Source: Ruminococcaceae bacterium UBA3903 (lineage in GTDB: Bacteria > Bacillota > Clostridia > Oscillospirales > Acutalibacteraceae). Taken from it: 44,162 bases of DNA. This document shows, one piece after another, positions 33,765-42,832 of this stretch. The stretch's first letter is position 1; each line of letters starts with the position of its first letter. The stretch spans positions 22,575-66,736 of the forward strand of contig DGFJ01000001.1 of NCBI GenBank assembly GCA_002391625.1, in the 5' to 3' direction. The notes under the pieces were generated by a model. That model was not told the DNA's origin. It saw only the letters and a program-made list of their open reading frames with translations, and did no database searches. The position numbers were made by a program, and so were the translations under genes.

Positions 33765-35465
33765 TTATGTTGTTGGGTCTTCAAAAACGAAGTTGCCTGT
33801 TGTGGCACTTTCAGGTTTTTTACCTAGGCTGACACAAACCGTAACAGTTGAGCCATATTCCAGCTTATCACCAAACTTGTTGTTACCTACATATGAGATA
33901 ACAGAACCCTCTGGTACTGTGTCACTGTAATCCAAGGTAGAATTAACGATAAAGCCCATACCCTCTAGCTGACTAGACACTTCATCCTTTCTAACATTAT
34001 CCACCTTAGGCAATGCACGATATTGAGCACCCTTACTTATTACAACGGCTATTGTAACGCCATCATTTCCACGGGTAACCGTCATATTCTGTTCAGGGAT
34101 TTGCTTGCAGATTTGACCCTCTGGCACTGTGTCACTAAATTCTGTATCAATCTCTTTAAATATCTGATATTCATTGCTTTGATTAGCCACTGCGTTGGCA
34201 TCATCAAAGGTTTTTCCCAATAAATTTGGTATACGGAAATATGGGCTATCGGCAGGATAAGTAAAATCCTCACCCGCAACGTCAGATGGATTAACATCTG
34301 CAGAAGCATCTGTAGCACCTGAATTTTGGTCAAACATACCATTAAACGGATTAGTAGAATACCAAAAATAACCTAATACACCAAATATAGCTAAGCCAAC
34401 AACCAGGGCTATAGCACCCCATTGAAAGTTTGATACCTTGTGCTTGTCCTCTTTTTCGTCATCAATCACAGGCATTACAGCTGGTTTGGCTATCTCCTCC
34501 TGTATGGCTTGAACAGTAGGAGCAGCTGACAGCTCTGCCCGCAGGGTTTCAAAATTATCAATTCTATTGTGTTTTTCTACCTGTAAGCCATTAGCCAAAG
34601 CGGAAATAACGTGTGGCGGTAAGCGTTTTACCACGCTGGTACTCATTAACAACCTGCTGTCGTCCTTACGCTTAACAGCATCCGCTGGCAGATTGCCAGT
34701 TAACGCAAAAAACAGCGTAGCAGTAAATCCATATACATCAGTGGCTTCGTCCAAAACCTCTGTTTTGTCATACTGCTCTAACGCACTGCAGCCAGAGAAC
34801 AGCTGTGCTGGCAACACACCATCAGCCTGTCTTATCGCCTCTATTGCAAAATTTGTCAATCTTATTTTTCCAGCTGGTGTAACAACCAGATTGGCTGGAC
34901 AAATGGCAAAATGATAGATATTTTCGTGGTTTAGCTTTGACATTGCTGATAGCAAGGGCATAAACAATGGACGAGCTATATCCCATTCTAGGCTGCCACC
35001 GCTACGGCTAATGTACTCAACAAATGGTATAACATCCTCATTATCCTCAACAGCATAGCTTGTGTTGTTGTCATCAAAGACCTCATAAATTGGCACCAAT
35101 GCTGTACAATCGTCAAAACGTGCCACATTTTTTGCAAGGCTTACAAACTGCTCCTGCAATTTGCTAAATATCTCTGTACTGTTTTCATTGACTGTAATAA
35201 CAGTACTGCCCTCTAAACGTGAGAACATGCCCTTTGGCATAAACTCCCTAATAGTTACAGAGGTTTTTTTGTCCTTATCATAGCCAATATATCTGGTGCT
35301 ATCAGACCTGTTATCCAGCACCTTACCAACAATATATTTATTCTTTAGCACCGTACCCAAAGGTAAAAAGGGTGACGATTGAACTGCGTCCTTTGGAAAA
35401 TTACAGAAAGGACATATGTCTTCTCCATCATTTTCTTTCATACAACCCAAACATAATTCAGACAT
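33765..35465 (-). CDS. PASTA-domain protein with zinc ribbon and degenerate kinase domain
   Basis: A 566-residue membrane protein laid out like a Stk1/PrkC receptor kinase. Residues 5-21 form a zinc ribbon (Cys5, 8, 18, 21). Residues 38-310 form a protein-kinase fold with key residues changed: Arg73 where the VAIK Lys is expected (SVTIREF), HFA at 185-187 for HRD, and TNF at 204-206 for DFG. A membrane helix (about 348-369) and two PASTA repeats (about 410-480 and 483-550) follow. It is likely a pseudokinase that senses wall fragments outside and signals by binding inside. Single gene with its own promoter. Confidence 0.82.
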   Translation of the reverse strand: MSELCLGCMKENDGEDICPFCNFPKDAVQSSPFLPLGTVLKNKYIVGKVLDNRSDSTRYIGYDKDKKTSVTIREFMPKGMFSRLEGSTVITVNENSTEIFSKLQEQFVSLAKNVARFDDCTALVPIYEVFDDNNTSYAVEDNEDVIPFVEYISRSGGSLEWDIARPLFMPLLSAMSKLNHENIYHFAICPANLVVTPAGKIRLTNFAIEAIRQADGVLPAQLFSGCSALEQYDKTEVLDEATDVYGFTATLFFALTGNLPADAVKRKDDSRLLMSTSVVKRLPPHVISALANGLQVEKHNRIDNFETLRAELSAAPTVQAIQEEIAKPAVMPVIDDEKEDKHKVSNFQWGAIALVVGLAIFGVLGYFWYSTNPFNGMFDQNSGATDASADVNPSDVAGEDFTYPADSPYFRIPNLLGKTFDDANAVANQSNEYQIFKEIDTEFSDTVPEGQICKQIPEQNMTVTRGNDGVTIAVVISKGAQYRALPKVDNVRKDEVSSQLEGMGFIVNSTLDYSDTVPEGSVISYVGNNKFGDKLEYGSTVTVCVSLGKKPESATTGNFVFEDPTT

Positions 35466-35495
35466 ATAAACACCTACTTTCCGATTATCTCATAC

Positions 35496-35525
35496 ATTAT
35501 AGCATAAGATTAGGCTAAATTTCAA
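35496..35525 (-). promoter_or_regulatory. Promoter of the PASTA pseudokinase gene
   Basis: On the minus strand TTGAAA (35525-35520), an 18-base spacer ending in TGC, and TATAAT (35501-35496): a strong promoter with an extended -10 element. Confidence 0.65.
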
Positions 35526-35614
35526 CCTATAGTAAAATTTATATTATTACATTTTTGTAAATACAGAAATGCAGGTTATAAGATCCAATTTCAAGCAGTG
35601 TTTTTCAGTTGATT

Positions 35615-36295
35615 TCATATCCCGTATTTTCTTTGTATCCTATTAATCTTCTTTCGCCAGGGTTTATATATAGGTACTAAAAACAGCACTGTTGAAACAG
35701 CCTGTGCCATTGTAAATGGTACACCTGCACCATATGCCAGCAGGGCTGCTTGTAACGTTATAGGAGAAACATATCCCACAACATACCATGAATCCATAAT
35801 AAAGCCAAACATCAAAGAAGCTATAAATCCAAATACACACACACAGCCTAGCTTATCCAAAAATCGGCTGTGGTTTATTGCACCTGCTAAATATCCTATT
35901 AGACCCCAGGCATACATTTGCCATGGTGTCCATGGACCTTGACCAAAAAACATATTTGAAGCTAAGGCTGCCAATGCACCAGTTAAAAAACCGCTTTCCT
36001 TTCCAAAGCATACACCGCTTAATATTACAATAGCTGTAACAGGCTTAACGTTTGGAAATGGTGCAAAAATAATCCTGCCCACTGCCGCTATAGATGATAA
36101 AACAACAATGGGCATAACATCTCTAGGGCGAGGTCTTTTATGTTCAAAGTGCAGAAAAAACGGAACTACTGAAATGATGACAGTCCCCAAGGTTAATATG
36201 GCTGTGTACTCCACTGAATAATATGCACATACTCCCAGAACTAAAGGCACTAGGATTAAAAACAATGGCTCTAATACTTTTAGTACCCTATTCAA
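35615..36295 (-). CDS. ECF transporter S component, probable cobalamin specificity
   Basis: The substrate-binding membrane subunit of the adjoining ECF transporter. The 226-residue protein has about six hydrophobic helices, including LFLILVPLVLGVCAYYSVEY, VMPIVVLSSIAAVGRIIF and ALAALASNMFFGQGPWTPWQ, a segment typical of one S-component group. It overlaps the fused ATPase gene by eight bases. Because the operon is preceded by a cobalamin riboswitch, vitamin B12 or a precursor is the likely substrate, as for CbrT. Substrate is inferred from regulation, not from binding residues. Confidence 0.82.
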   Translation of the reverse strand: MNRVLKVLEPLFLILVPLVLGVCAYYSVEYTAILTLGTVIISVVPFFLHFEHKRPRPRDVMPIVVLSSIAAVGRIIFAPFPNVKPVTAIVILSGVCFGKESGFLTGALAALASNMFFGQGPWTPWQMYAWGLIGYLAGAINHSRFLDKLGCVCVFGFIASLMFGFIMDSWYVVGYVSPITLQAALLAYGAGVPFTMAQAVSTVLFLVPIYKPWRKKINRIQRKYGI

Positions 36296-37889
36296 TGTGC
36301 TTCACATCCTCTACTAAGATGCAATCTGGAGAGTAATCCCTCATTATCCTGTTTGTACCTGTTGTATAAAATACATTTGATTTAAAAAACTCTCTGCCTG
36401 TGTCAGAGCATATTATTCCGCCATCAAAAAACATTGAAGAATAATCAGACACCTTAGCGGCAAACTCTAGGTCATGTGTAACAATTAGGACAGCCTTACC
36501 ACCTCTTCTTTCCTCTGATATAATTGTAACCAGCTCCTCCTTGGATTTAGCATCAACGCCCTTGGTAGGCTCATCTAAAAGCAGCACCTTCGGTGACAGC
36601 AGCAATATTTTTGCCAAAGCAGTTTTTTCCATTTCCCCTCCGCTTAAATCATAAGGGTGACGTTTTTTCAAATGAGAAAGGCTTAGCCTTTTAATGACAG
36701 CCTCAACCTCTGCCTCACCATAATTATACTGATTACCGCTGACCATCAGTTCATCATAAACAGTATCACAGGTAAACAGCACCTTACAATTTTGGGACAG
36801 CAAACCAACACGAACCCCATCTGATTTTTTCACCTTACCACGCTGTGGCTTATACACACCGCACAGCAAATGCAGCAGGGTGCTTTTACCGCTGCCGTTG
36901 CCGCCCACTATGGAATGAACTGTATTAGGGTATAAATCTAAGGAGGTATCTCTTATTACAAAATCATTACTTTTATTATATTTAAACCACAAGCCTTTGG
37001 CTGATAATATTGCTTTTGACTTTACTGTTTTACTAAAATTGTCTACACAAGGTAATATATTATTATCATGACCTTTAAGCCATGTTTTACACTGCTTTAC
37101 ACTAATAGGAAAATCGTGCTGTTCCCCTAAGCTTGCTGCTATCCTAGCAGCACAGGGTAACGCCTTAACAAATTCATTGTTCTGTTCATAAAGCTTACAA
37201 ATAAACTGCCTAGGGCTTGTACAGCACAACAACGAGCCATTCTCTAAAAATGCGACATTTGATACCAAGGGCAATACGTCCTCTAGCCTATGCTCGGATA
37301 TTATAATGGTAGTACCTAGTTCAAGGTTCAGTCTGGAAACCATTTGTAAAAACTCTTTGGCTGCTATGGGGTCTAGCTGTGATGTTGGCTCGTCCATAAT
37401 CAGTATTTTGGGCTGCATTACCATAACAGAAGCTAAATTTAATATTTGCTTTTGACCGCCGGACAGCTCACAGGTTTTTTTGTTTATCCAATGCTGTATG
37501 CCAAAAAAATTAACGGTTTCCCCTATTCTGCGTCTAATTATATGAGTTGGCAGCCCCATATTTTCCAAGCCAAAGGCAAGCTCGTGCCATACAGTATCCA
37601 TAACTATTTGATTTTCTGGATTTTGAGAAACAAAGCCAACTGCTATAGAGTTTTCTATATTTTCCTTACTATCACGCAGATTATCTAAAATAGTTATTTT
37701 TCCAGCAGTCTTACCAACTGGTGCTATCTCGCCCTTTATACTACGCAGCAACGTGGTTTTTCCGCTGCCTGTTGTGCCACACAGCAGTAAAAAATCCTCC
37801 ATGGGTACGGTTAGGCTTATGTTTTTTAATATGGGGCTTTGGCTATGTGGATATGAAAAGGTATAGTCTATAAACTTGACAGCATCCAT
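36288..37889 (-). CDS. ecfA: ECF transporter ATPase, two ABC domains fused
   Basis: The energising subunit: a single 533-residue chain holding both nucleotide-binding domains that are usually the separate EcfA1 and EcfA2. Domain 1 has Walker A at 38-46 (GTTGSGKTT), LSGGQ at 142-146 and DEPT at 166-169; domain 2 has GGNGSGKST at 329-337, LSGGE at 415-419 and DEPT at 439-442. Both look intact. It overlaps ecfT by 22 bases and the S component by eight, indicating tight coupling. A fused, dedicated ATPase suggests that this transporter does not share the cell's general ECF module. Confidence 0.92.
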   Translation of the reverse strand: MDAVKFIDYTFSYPHSQSPILKNISLTVPMEDFLLLCGTTGSGKTTLLRSIKGEIAPVGKTAGKITILDNLRDSKENIENSIAVGFVSQNPENQIVMDTVWHELAFGLENMGLPTHIIRRRIGETVNFFGIQHWINKKTCELSGGQKQILNLASVMVMQPKILIMDEPTSQLDPIAAKEFLQMVSRLNLELGTTIIISEHRLEDVLPLVSNVAFLENGSLLCCTSPRQFICKLYEQNNEFVKALPCAARIAASLGEQHDFPISVKQCKTWLKGHDNNILPCVDNFSKTVKSKAILSAKGLWFKYNKSNDFVIRDTSLDLYPNTVHSIVGGNGSGKSTLLHLLCGVYKPQRGKVKKSDGVRVGLLSQNCKVLFTCDTVYDELMVSGNQYNYGEAEVEAVIKRLSLSHLKKRHPYDLSGGEMEKTALAKILLLSPKVLLLDEPTKGVDAKSKEELVTIISEERRGGKAVLIVTHDLEFAAKVSDYSSMFFDGGIICSDTGREFFKSNVFYTTGTNRIMRDYSPDCILVEDVKHIE

Positions 37890-38740
37890 TGCAGCTTCTC
37901 CTTTCCCTCTAAGATTAATGGCAAGGTTAAAAAACCAAGGTAGAGTATATAAAAAATAGCATTAACACTTGGCATTGATAAGTATGGATAAAATACAAAT
38001 GTATTAGCCACTGTAAAAATAATCACAGCAACGCTTGATATTAACAGCAACAATATTATTAACAGAATGACATCAAACCGATTCATAGCTTGTTTATCAT
38101 ATAACGAGCGTTTACCACAGCCGTAGCCACGACACTTCATAGAATCAGCAGTTTCAATAGAATCTTCTAGACTCCAGCTCATTAATATAGATGCCATATT
38201 AACGCCTTGTGTAAACCTTGCCCTCTTAGAAAGCTTTTTATCACCTAATAAGGCTTTTTGTGATATGCTAATCTCCTGAGATTTTCGTATAGTTTCAGGT
38301 ATATATCTAAGCACCATTGCTACCATCATAGCAATATTAGGAGCTATTCTGCCAAACAACGCTAAGAATTTGTCCGACGTCATAACCTCGCTATAGCACC
38401 TAAACCATATGACAACGGTAATCAGCATTCCTCCAGAGGATATGCCATACATTAACGCTTCCAAAGTAATAGGTCTGCCCCACAGATAAAATAGAACTGT
38501 TAATCCCAGTGCATTAAACAAGGGGTTAATAATCATCACGACCAGAAACATAATTAGATAAAATTTCATACTTTTCAAATAAGCACCAAATCCCTTTAGA
38601 TATATAAAATACAGGCTGGCAGCAATAAATGAAGCTGTAATAAAAAAGGGATTCATGGTACACATAGAAAAGCTTATTGCCCCACAAAAATATAGAAAAA
38701 TAACAAGTGGGTGATACTGTTCAAACACATTCATTTTCAT
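37868..38740 (-). CDS. ecfT: ECF transporter transmembrane component EcfT
   Basis: The membrane scaffold joining the S component to the ATPase. The 290-residue protein has five or more hydrophobic helices and the EcfT coupling motifs in MSWSLEDSIETADSMKCRGY, where the second Ala-Arg-Gly-type motif reads KCRGYG. It starts three bases after the DUF4430 gene ends and overlaps the ATPase gene. The set EcfT, fused EcfA and S component makes a complete transporter. Confidence 0.9.
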   Translation of the reverse strand: MKMNVFEQYHPLVIFLYFCGAISFSMCTMNPFFITASFIAASLYFIYLKGFGAYLKSMKFYLIMFLVVMIINPLFNALGLTVLFYLWGRPITLEALMYGISSGGMLITVVIWFRCYSEVMTSDKFLALFGRIAPNIAMMVAMVLRYIPETIRKSQEISISQKALLGDKKLSKRARFTQGVNMASILMSWSLEDSIETADSMKCRGYGCGKRSLYDKQAMNRFDVILLIILLLLISSVAVIIFTVANTFVFYPYLSMPSVNAIFYILYLGFLTLPLILEGKEKLQWMLSSL

Positions 38741-38743
38741 TTT

Positions 38744-39565
38744 TTACATATCCTTACCATTGTTGCAGGTGTATCTCCACTCTACCACGTCACCATTCTT
38801 TAGAGTATAGTTACTACAGCTAGTACCTATAAAATCTCCGTTAACGCTGTAAAGCCATCCGCTGCCTGAACCACAGGCTTTTTCTGCTAAGGATTGGATA
38901 CTGTACACATACTCACCCATAGCTGACGAGCTAGAGCCTAAAACCAGACCACTCTTTTTTAACAGTTCAAAAGCGTTGCTGTCCTTATCCACTGTATATG
39001 CTGTCTTATTTATAATCCAACCGTTTGGTGCAATCGCCTTTGCTATGGCGTTATCAGCCTTTACAGCCGTGGAACACTCTACAGACATATACACAGTAAT
39101 AGCAGATGATTGTTCTGGTGGAGCTGTAGCTTTAGGTTTATCTTGGTTGCTGGCATGACTGCTGTTAGCAGTAACTGAGCTACTGGTAATAGCTTGATTG
39201 TTTTGAGCATTAGACACAGTGTTATTATTGTTGGTTATTTGATTGTTATCTGTGTTATTGTCATTAGAATTATCATTGCTGTTACCATTGGCATTATGGT
39301 CAGCTATACTATTATCACTGGATGAGCTGTTACTCTTTGAAGGGTTATCATCAGTCACCTGTTCTGATGCTGTACCCGTACCAGGCTGTGCCTCAGAGGC
39401 TGAATATGTCGTATCTGAAGTTGGTTCAGCTGTTGATGATATTGCTGTTGTTTCCTCGGCAGACAACGACATCCCTAAATCTGGTGTGTCACCAGATGCA
39501 GAACAGCTGCATAGTATAGATAAAATGATTATACTAGATAATGCCATTGCTATTAATTTTTTCAT
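38744..39565 (-). CDS. DUF4430 lipoprotein, candidate cobalamin-binding protein
   Basis: An exported protein of 273 residues. The signal (MKKLIAMALSSIIILSILCS) contains a lipobox-like Cys. Residues 25-155 are a Ser/Thr/Asn-rich spacer. The C-terminal DUF4430 domain is clear: VYMSVECSTAVKADNAIAKA, then SGWLYSVNGDFIGTSCSNYT and KNGDVVEWRYTC. DUF4430 resembles the C-terminal domain of transcobalamin and intrinsic factor, so external B12 capture is a fair inference inside this operon. I chose the ATG at 39565 with GGGG seven bases ahead. It lies three bases before ecfT. Confidence 0.85.
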   Translation of the reverse strand: MKKLIAMALSSIIILSILCSCSASGDTPDLGMSLSAEETTAISSTAEPTSDTTYSASEAQPGTGTASEQVTDDNPSKSNSSSSDNSIADHNANGNSNDNSNDNNTDNNQITNNNNTVSNAQNNQAITSSSVTANSSHASNQDKPKATAPPEQSSAITVYMSVECSTAVKADNAIAKAIAPNGWIINKTAYTVDKDSNAFELLKKSGLVLGSSSSAMGEYVYSIQSLAEKACGSGSGWLYSVNGDFIGTSCSNYTLKNGDVVEWRYTCNNGKDM

Positions 39566-39588
39566 AAAATACCCCATCTCATATACTT

Positions 39589-39619
39589 AAAACCGTCACC
39601 TAAATATGGTGACGGTTTT
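39589..39619 (-). terminator. Internal hairpin between the beta-propeller and DUF4430 genes
   Basis: AAAACCGTCACC (39589-39600) pairs perfectly with GGTGACGGTTTT (39608-39619) around TAAATAT. The U tract is mostly within the stem, so termination is probably partial. It would lower expression of the transporter genes relative to the surface protein, or protect the upstream message. Confidence 0.6.
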
Positions 39620-39686
39620 AATGTAGATTAAACCAATATGCCAGATCAAAAAATTTATTTCATAATACCATTGTGTATATTATAGC

Positions 39687-41282
39687 CTACATATTAGATG
39701 ATTTTCTCTTAACCAATATCATCACACCGCCACAAAGACAAACAATGGCAACCATAGTAATTGTTAACGCTATTCCTGTATCACCTGTTTTAGGTGTATC
39801 AGAGGAGGCTTGAGATGATGAATTTGAAGAGGCAGCAGCTGTACTGCTGGATGAGCTGTTAGCTGAGGAATTGCCAGTGCTGGCATTCTGTGTTGAAACC
39901 TCTGTTGTCTGCTGTGTAGGGACGTCAGTGGCAGTCTGTGTTGGTGATACTGTTGGTTCCTCAGTGGGTGCTTGTGTAGGGGTCTGTGTAGGTTCCTCGT
40001 CATTTATAGGAGCTATTGCAAAAAGAGTACCGCTGTCATTAGTATAGTATAATGTACCGTTTCGGTCAGCTATAGCACTGCTCATACAATAGTTCTGCTT
40101 ATCATCATCAGGGGTAAATAACACTTGTGCTTCAGTTAGCATTGAGCTGTCATCCAGCACATACATACCACCTGGCATTGCATTACAGGTATAGTAAGCA
40201 AACACACCCTTTGTGTACGCAGTTGTAAGTAGCGGAGAGCTTTGTACTGTTTTAGGAGTTTTTACTGACTGCTCAACAGCCAAGGTGTCAGCATTGATAA
40301 CCGCCATAACACCCATAAAGCTATCAGCACTGCCTAGTCCACCACCTACATACACCTTACCATTATATACAGCAGGGGTAACAGTAGAGGATTCAGCAAA
40401 GTCTACTTTTAAAGCATCTGATAACGTACCATCTTCAGCTATAGCAATCCTATGAAGTGTCCCATCAGTTGTTGTGCAGAAAAGCTTGTTATTGTAATTT
40501 ACCACAGTTGAACGTATAGGGGCATTTAGGTCTACAGCATTTATTAGCTTGCCATCGTACTTATTGAACGCTGTTAATTTACCGTCATCTCCACCAAGCA
40601 CCAGTGCATCACCTGATACTACAGCACCGCTCCAGTAATAGCCCTTGCTATTGTTAAGGTTTTGCCATACAACTTCACCGTTGGCAGTATTAATACATCT
40701 GTAAACACCATTATAGGTTGTTGACCAATCGGCACAGGCTGTACCCATAAAGGCATAATCCCCATCAACAGTAACTGTTGTTAACGACTGTTGTGTTTGA
40801 GCCAAGCCATCAGCATTCTTAATGTCAACTGCTGTGGTTTGCCACTTTGTTGACAAATCAGAAATTGACACCGCCTGCAGCGCCCCATCGGATATTGGCA
40901 CCATTACAGCACCATTGCTGTAAGCCAGCCTAGATGTATAACCAATAGCAGAGGACAGCTTAGCAGTATTTATACATTTACCAGTGTTATCAATGACCTG
41001 CAGCTCGTCACCCACTGCTATATAAATTTTGTCGTCAATCATTAATGGATCAGAAACAGCCTTTGACCAATCAGTGTTCTCCTTTAGCTTAGCTGTCCAT
41101 AACAGCTTTGTGTTGTCCTGTGCGGTAGGTGTTTTACCTGTAGTAGTAGCTATATTGTTACCATTTCCTCTAAAGCTACCCCACTGTACATTCACATCAT
41201 CTGTTGCCAATACGGTTGGTACTGACAGCATTAATAAAGCCGCTATTAAAACTGACAAAGCACCTGTAAAAGTTTTTTTCAT
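39687..41282 (-). CDS. Surface PQQ-like beta-propeller protein with sorting-type tail
   Basis: An exported protein of 531 residues, first gene of the riboswitch-controlled operon. A signal peptide (MKKTFTGALSVLIAALLML) is followed by a PQQ/YVTN-type beta-propeller (about 30-420) with repeats such as ADGLAQTQQSLTTVTVDGDY, DALVLGGDDGKLTAFNKYDG and GKVYVGGGLGSADSFMGVMA. A Pro/Thr/Ser-rich stalk (about 425-495) leads to TPKTGDTG, a hydrophobic helix and a KRKSS tail, as in sortase substrates. It may help to gather B12 or a carrier at the surface; this is inference from operon position. Confidence 0.82.
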   Translation of the reverse strand: MKKTFTGALSVLIAALLMLSVPTVLATDDVNVQWGSFRGNGNNIATTTGKTPTAQDNTKLLWTAKLKENTDWSKAVSDPLMIDDKIYIAVGDELQVIDNTGKCINTAKLSSAIGYTSRLAYSNGAVMVPISDGALQAVSISDLSTKWQTTAVDIKNADGLAQTQQSLTTVTVDGDYAFMGTACADWSTTYNGVYRCINTANGEVVWQNLNNSKGYYWSGAVVSGDALVLGGDDGKLTAFNKYDGKLINAVDLNAPIRSTVVNYNNKLFCTTTDGTLHRIAIAEDGTLSDALKVDFAESSTVTPAVYNGKVYVGGGLGSADSFMGVMAVINADTLAVEQSVKTPKTVQSSPLLTTAYTKGVFAYYTCNAMPGGMYVLDDSSMLTEAQVLFTPDDDKQNYCMSSAIADRNGTLYYTNDSGTLFAIAPINDEEPTQTPTQAPTEEPTVSPTQTATDVPTQQTTEVSTQNASTGNSSANSSSSSTAAASSNSSSQASSDTPKTGDTGIALTITMVAIVCLCGGVMILVKRKSSNM

Positions 41283-41456
41283 TTAAATCAAGCCCTTCTA
41301 GAAAATGTAAAAACCAAAATATTTTTGTGCTAATCTCAAATAAGACGGTAGATAAATTTGTATTTTTTTACACAAGGCACAGGACGCTAACACAATAAAA
41401 GAAAAAACATCCACACAGTTATTCTATCAAAGCTTAGTACCACTACCATGTATAAG

Positions 41457-41487
41457 CAAAAAAACACACCTGTTCATAAAACAGGTG
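41457..41487 (-). terminator. Riboswitch expression-platform terminator
   Basis: On the minus strand CACCTGTT (41487-41480) pairs with AACAGGTG (41474-41467) around TTATG, followed by TGTTTTTTTG. It lies about 60 bases after the aptamer and 175 before the beta-propeller gene, so B12 binding probably stops transcription here. Confidence 0.85.
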
Positions 41488-41544
41488 CAAAGGTACGATT
41501 TATTAAATCGGTGTACACTTCGTCGCCCAAGTGAGTAAAACCAA

Positions 41545-41731
41545 ATTGCATAAGGCAGGTCTCCTGACTGATAACGCAAGTAAAACTTTTGAAAAAGCAC
41601 CTTCTCAGATATATCCAATGGCAAACGCTTTCCCTTAACATTAAACACAGTAATGGCTGTTGTGTCGGATTGTCACCGACTTCCCTATTAATCACAGATG
41701 GCAAATAATCACCACCAGAACCTAACGCAAT
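41545..41731 (-). ncRNA. Cobalamin (AdoCbl) riboswitch
   Basis: Read on the minus strand, the sequence has the conserved core GGGAAGTCGGTGACAATCCG, then ACACAACAGCC, AAGGGAAAGCG, and the B12 box CAGTCAGGAGACCTGCC near the 3' end. P1 is formed by ATTGC (41731-41727) with GCAAT (41549-41545). It follows a strong promoter and precedes an intrinsic terminator, so it should shut off the five downstream genes when B12 is plentiful. Known family, recognised from sequence. Confidence 0.95.
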
Positions 41732-41756
41732 ATCAATATTTAGTTTTTCACATACA

Positions 41757-41786
41757 ATATTAGCACAGTTTATAGCACAGTGTCAA
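41757..41786 (-). promoter_or_regulatory. Promoter of the cobalamin riboswitch and uptake operon
   Basis: On the minus strand TTGACA (41786-41781), an 18-base spacer and TAATAT (41762-41757). Transcription would start near 41750, about 20 bases before the aptamer P1 stem. Confidence 0.75.
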
Positions 41787-41834
41787 GAAAACAGCTTATC
41801 ACAGCATATGGTAAATAATTTAACGGTTTGTTCA

Positions 41835-41863
41835 TTGACATAGCTATATACAAACACTACAAT
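41835..41863 (+). promoter_or_regulatory. Promoter of the L,D-transpeptidase gene
   Basis: TTGACA (41835-41840), a 17-base spacer and TACAAT (41858-41863), divergent from the riboswitch promoter. Confidence 0.7.
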
Positions 41864-41905
41864 TAGTTTAGACAATTAAAGTATATTATAGGAAGTGATG
41901 AATAT

Positions 41906-42832
41906 ATGTTAAATATAAGGTTAATTAAGCAAACAGCTATTATTATAGGAGCGATTGCCTTGTGTACAGTTGGATACTTTACCGCACAGCACTTTTTACA
42001 GAAACCAGAGGTTATTAAAAGCACAGAAAACACAAATGCATCTGATACGAAAACACCAACACAATCAGCAACAAGCAAGCAAGAGCTTGCAGCAACAGCT
42101 GTTGCAACAGCATCCCCCCCTACAGAAACACCCTACGCAGCCACTAATAAAAGCGAGGAAAAACCGTCTATGGAGCAAAAGAATAACGAGGATGTTGACA
42201 AATCTGCCAGCGTCAGCGATAACCAGCAGAAAGACAGCAATGCTTTAAAAGAATTGCTAAACGGCACCTGTTATAACAGCAATGATTTTATGTTTGAGCA
42301 GTTAGTAGTTGTAGACACCTACGGTAATAATGCACAGGTATCATTTTATCAAAAGGACAGCGATGGCAGCTGGAAGGAAGGTCTGCCTATAGCGTATGGA
42401 TATATCGGTAGAAACGGTGTAACATCAAACAAATATGAGGGTGACGGCTGTACGCCTTTAGGTTTATACACAGTAGGCGAAGGTTTTTTCATTGACAATT
42501 CACCCCCAACGAAGTTAGACCTATTTAAAATAACTCAAAATACCTACTGGGTGGATGATCCATCGTCAATATATTACAATCAGCGTGTAGAAGCCACCGA
42601 TACTAAGCAATGGGACAGTGCCGAGCATATGATAGACTACTATAGCAATTATAAATATGGTTTTGTAATAAACTACAACACCAGCACAATTATTGCAGGT
42701 GATGGCTCAGCTATATTTTTCCATTGTGGCACAACACCTACTGCTGGTTGTGTGTCATTGCCGGAAAGTGATGTGCTGCAATTTTTAAGTGCATTGGATA
42801 AAAATAAAAATCCACATATTTTAATTATTTAG
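41906..42832 (+). CDS. L,D-transpeptidase (YkuD domain), membrane-anchored
   Basis: A cell-wall enzyme of 308 residues that forms 3-3 cross-links or anchors proteins to peptidoglycan. One N-terminal membrane helix (AIIIGAIALCTVGYFTAQHF, about 11-30) is followed by a Thr/Ser/Lys-rich linker to about residue 115, then a YkuD domain with GDGCTPLGLYTVGEGFFID and the catalytic FFHCGTTPTAGCVSL (His273, Cys282). AGGAAG precedes the start. It is divergent from the B12 operon and appears to be monocistronic. Partner substrates are unknown. Confidence 0.9.
   Translation: MLNIRLIKQTAIIIGAIALCTVGYFTAQHFLQKPEVIKSTENTNASDTKTPTQSATSKQELAATAVATASPPTETPYAATNKSEEKPSMEQKNNEDVDKSASVSDNQQKDSNALKELLNGTCYNSNDFMFEQLVVVDTYGNNAQVSFYQKDSDGSWKEGLPIAYGYIGRNGVTSNKYEGDGCTPLGLYTVGEGFFIDNSPPTKLDLFKITQNTYWVDDPSSIYYNQRVEATDTKQWDSAEHMIDYYSNYKYGFVINYNTSTIIAGDGSAIFFHCGTTPTAGCVSLPESDVLQFLSALDKNKNPHILII

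Noticed and set aside
38976..39590. Plus-strand open frames opposite the DUF4430 gene
   Set aside because: They arise from the Ser/Asn-rich repeat coding on the minus strand and lack starts with binding sites.
41427..41704. Two minus-strand open frames of 73 and 76 codons
   Set aside because: They lie inside the cobalamin riboswitch and its terminator; the sequence is explained by the RNA.
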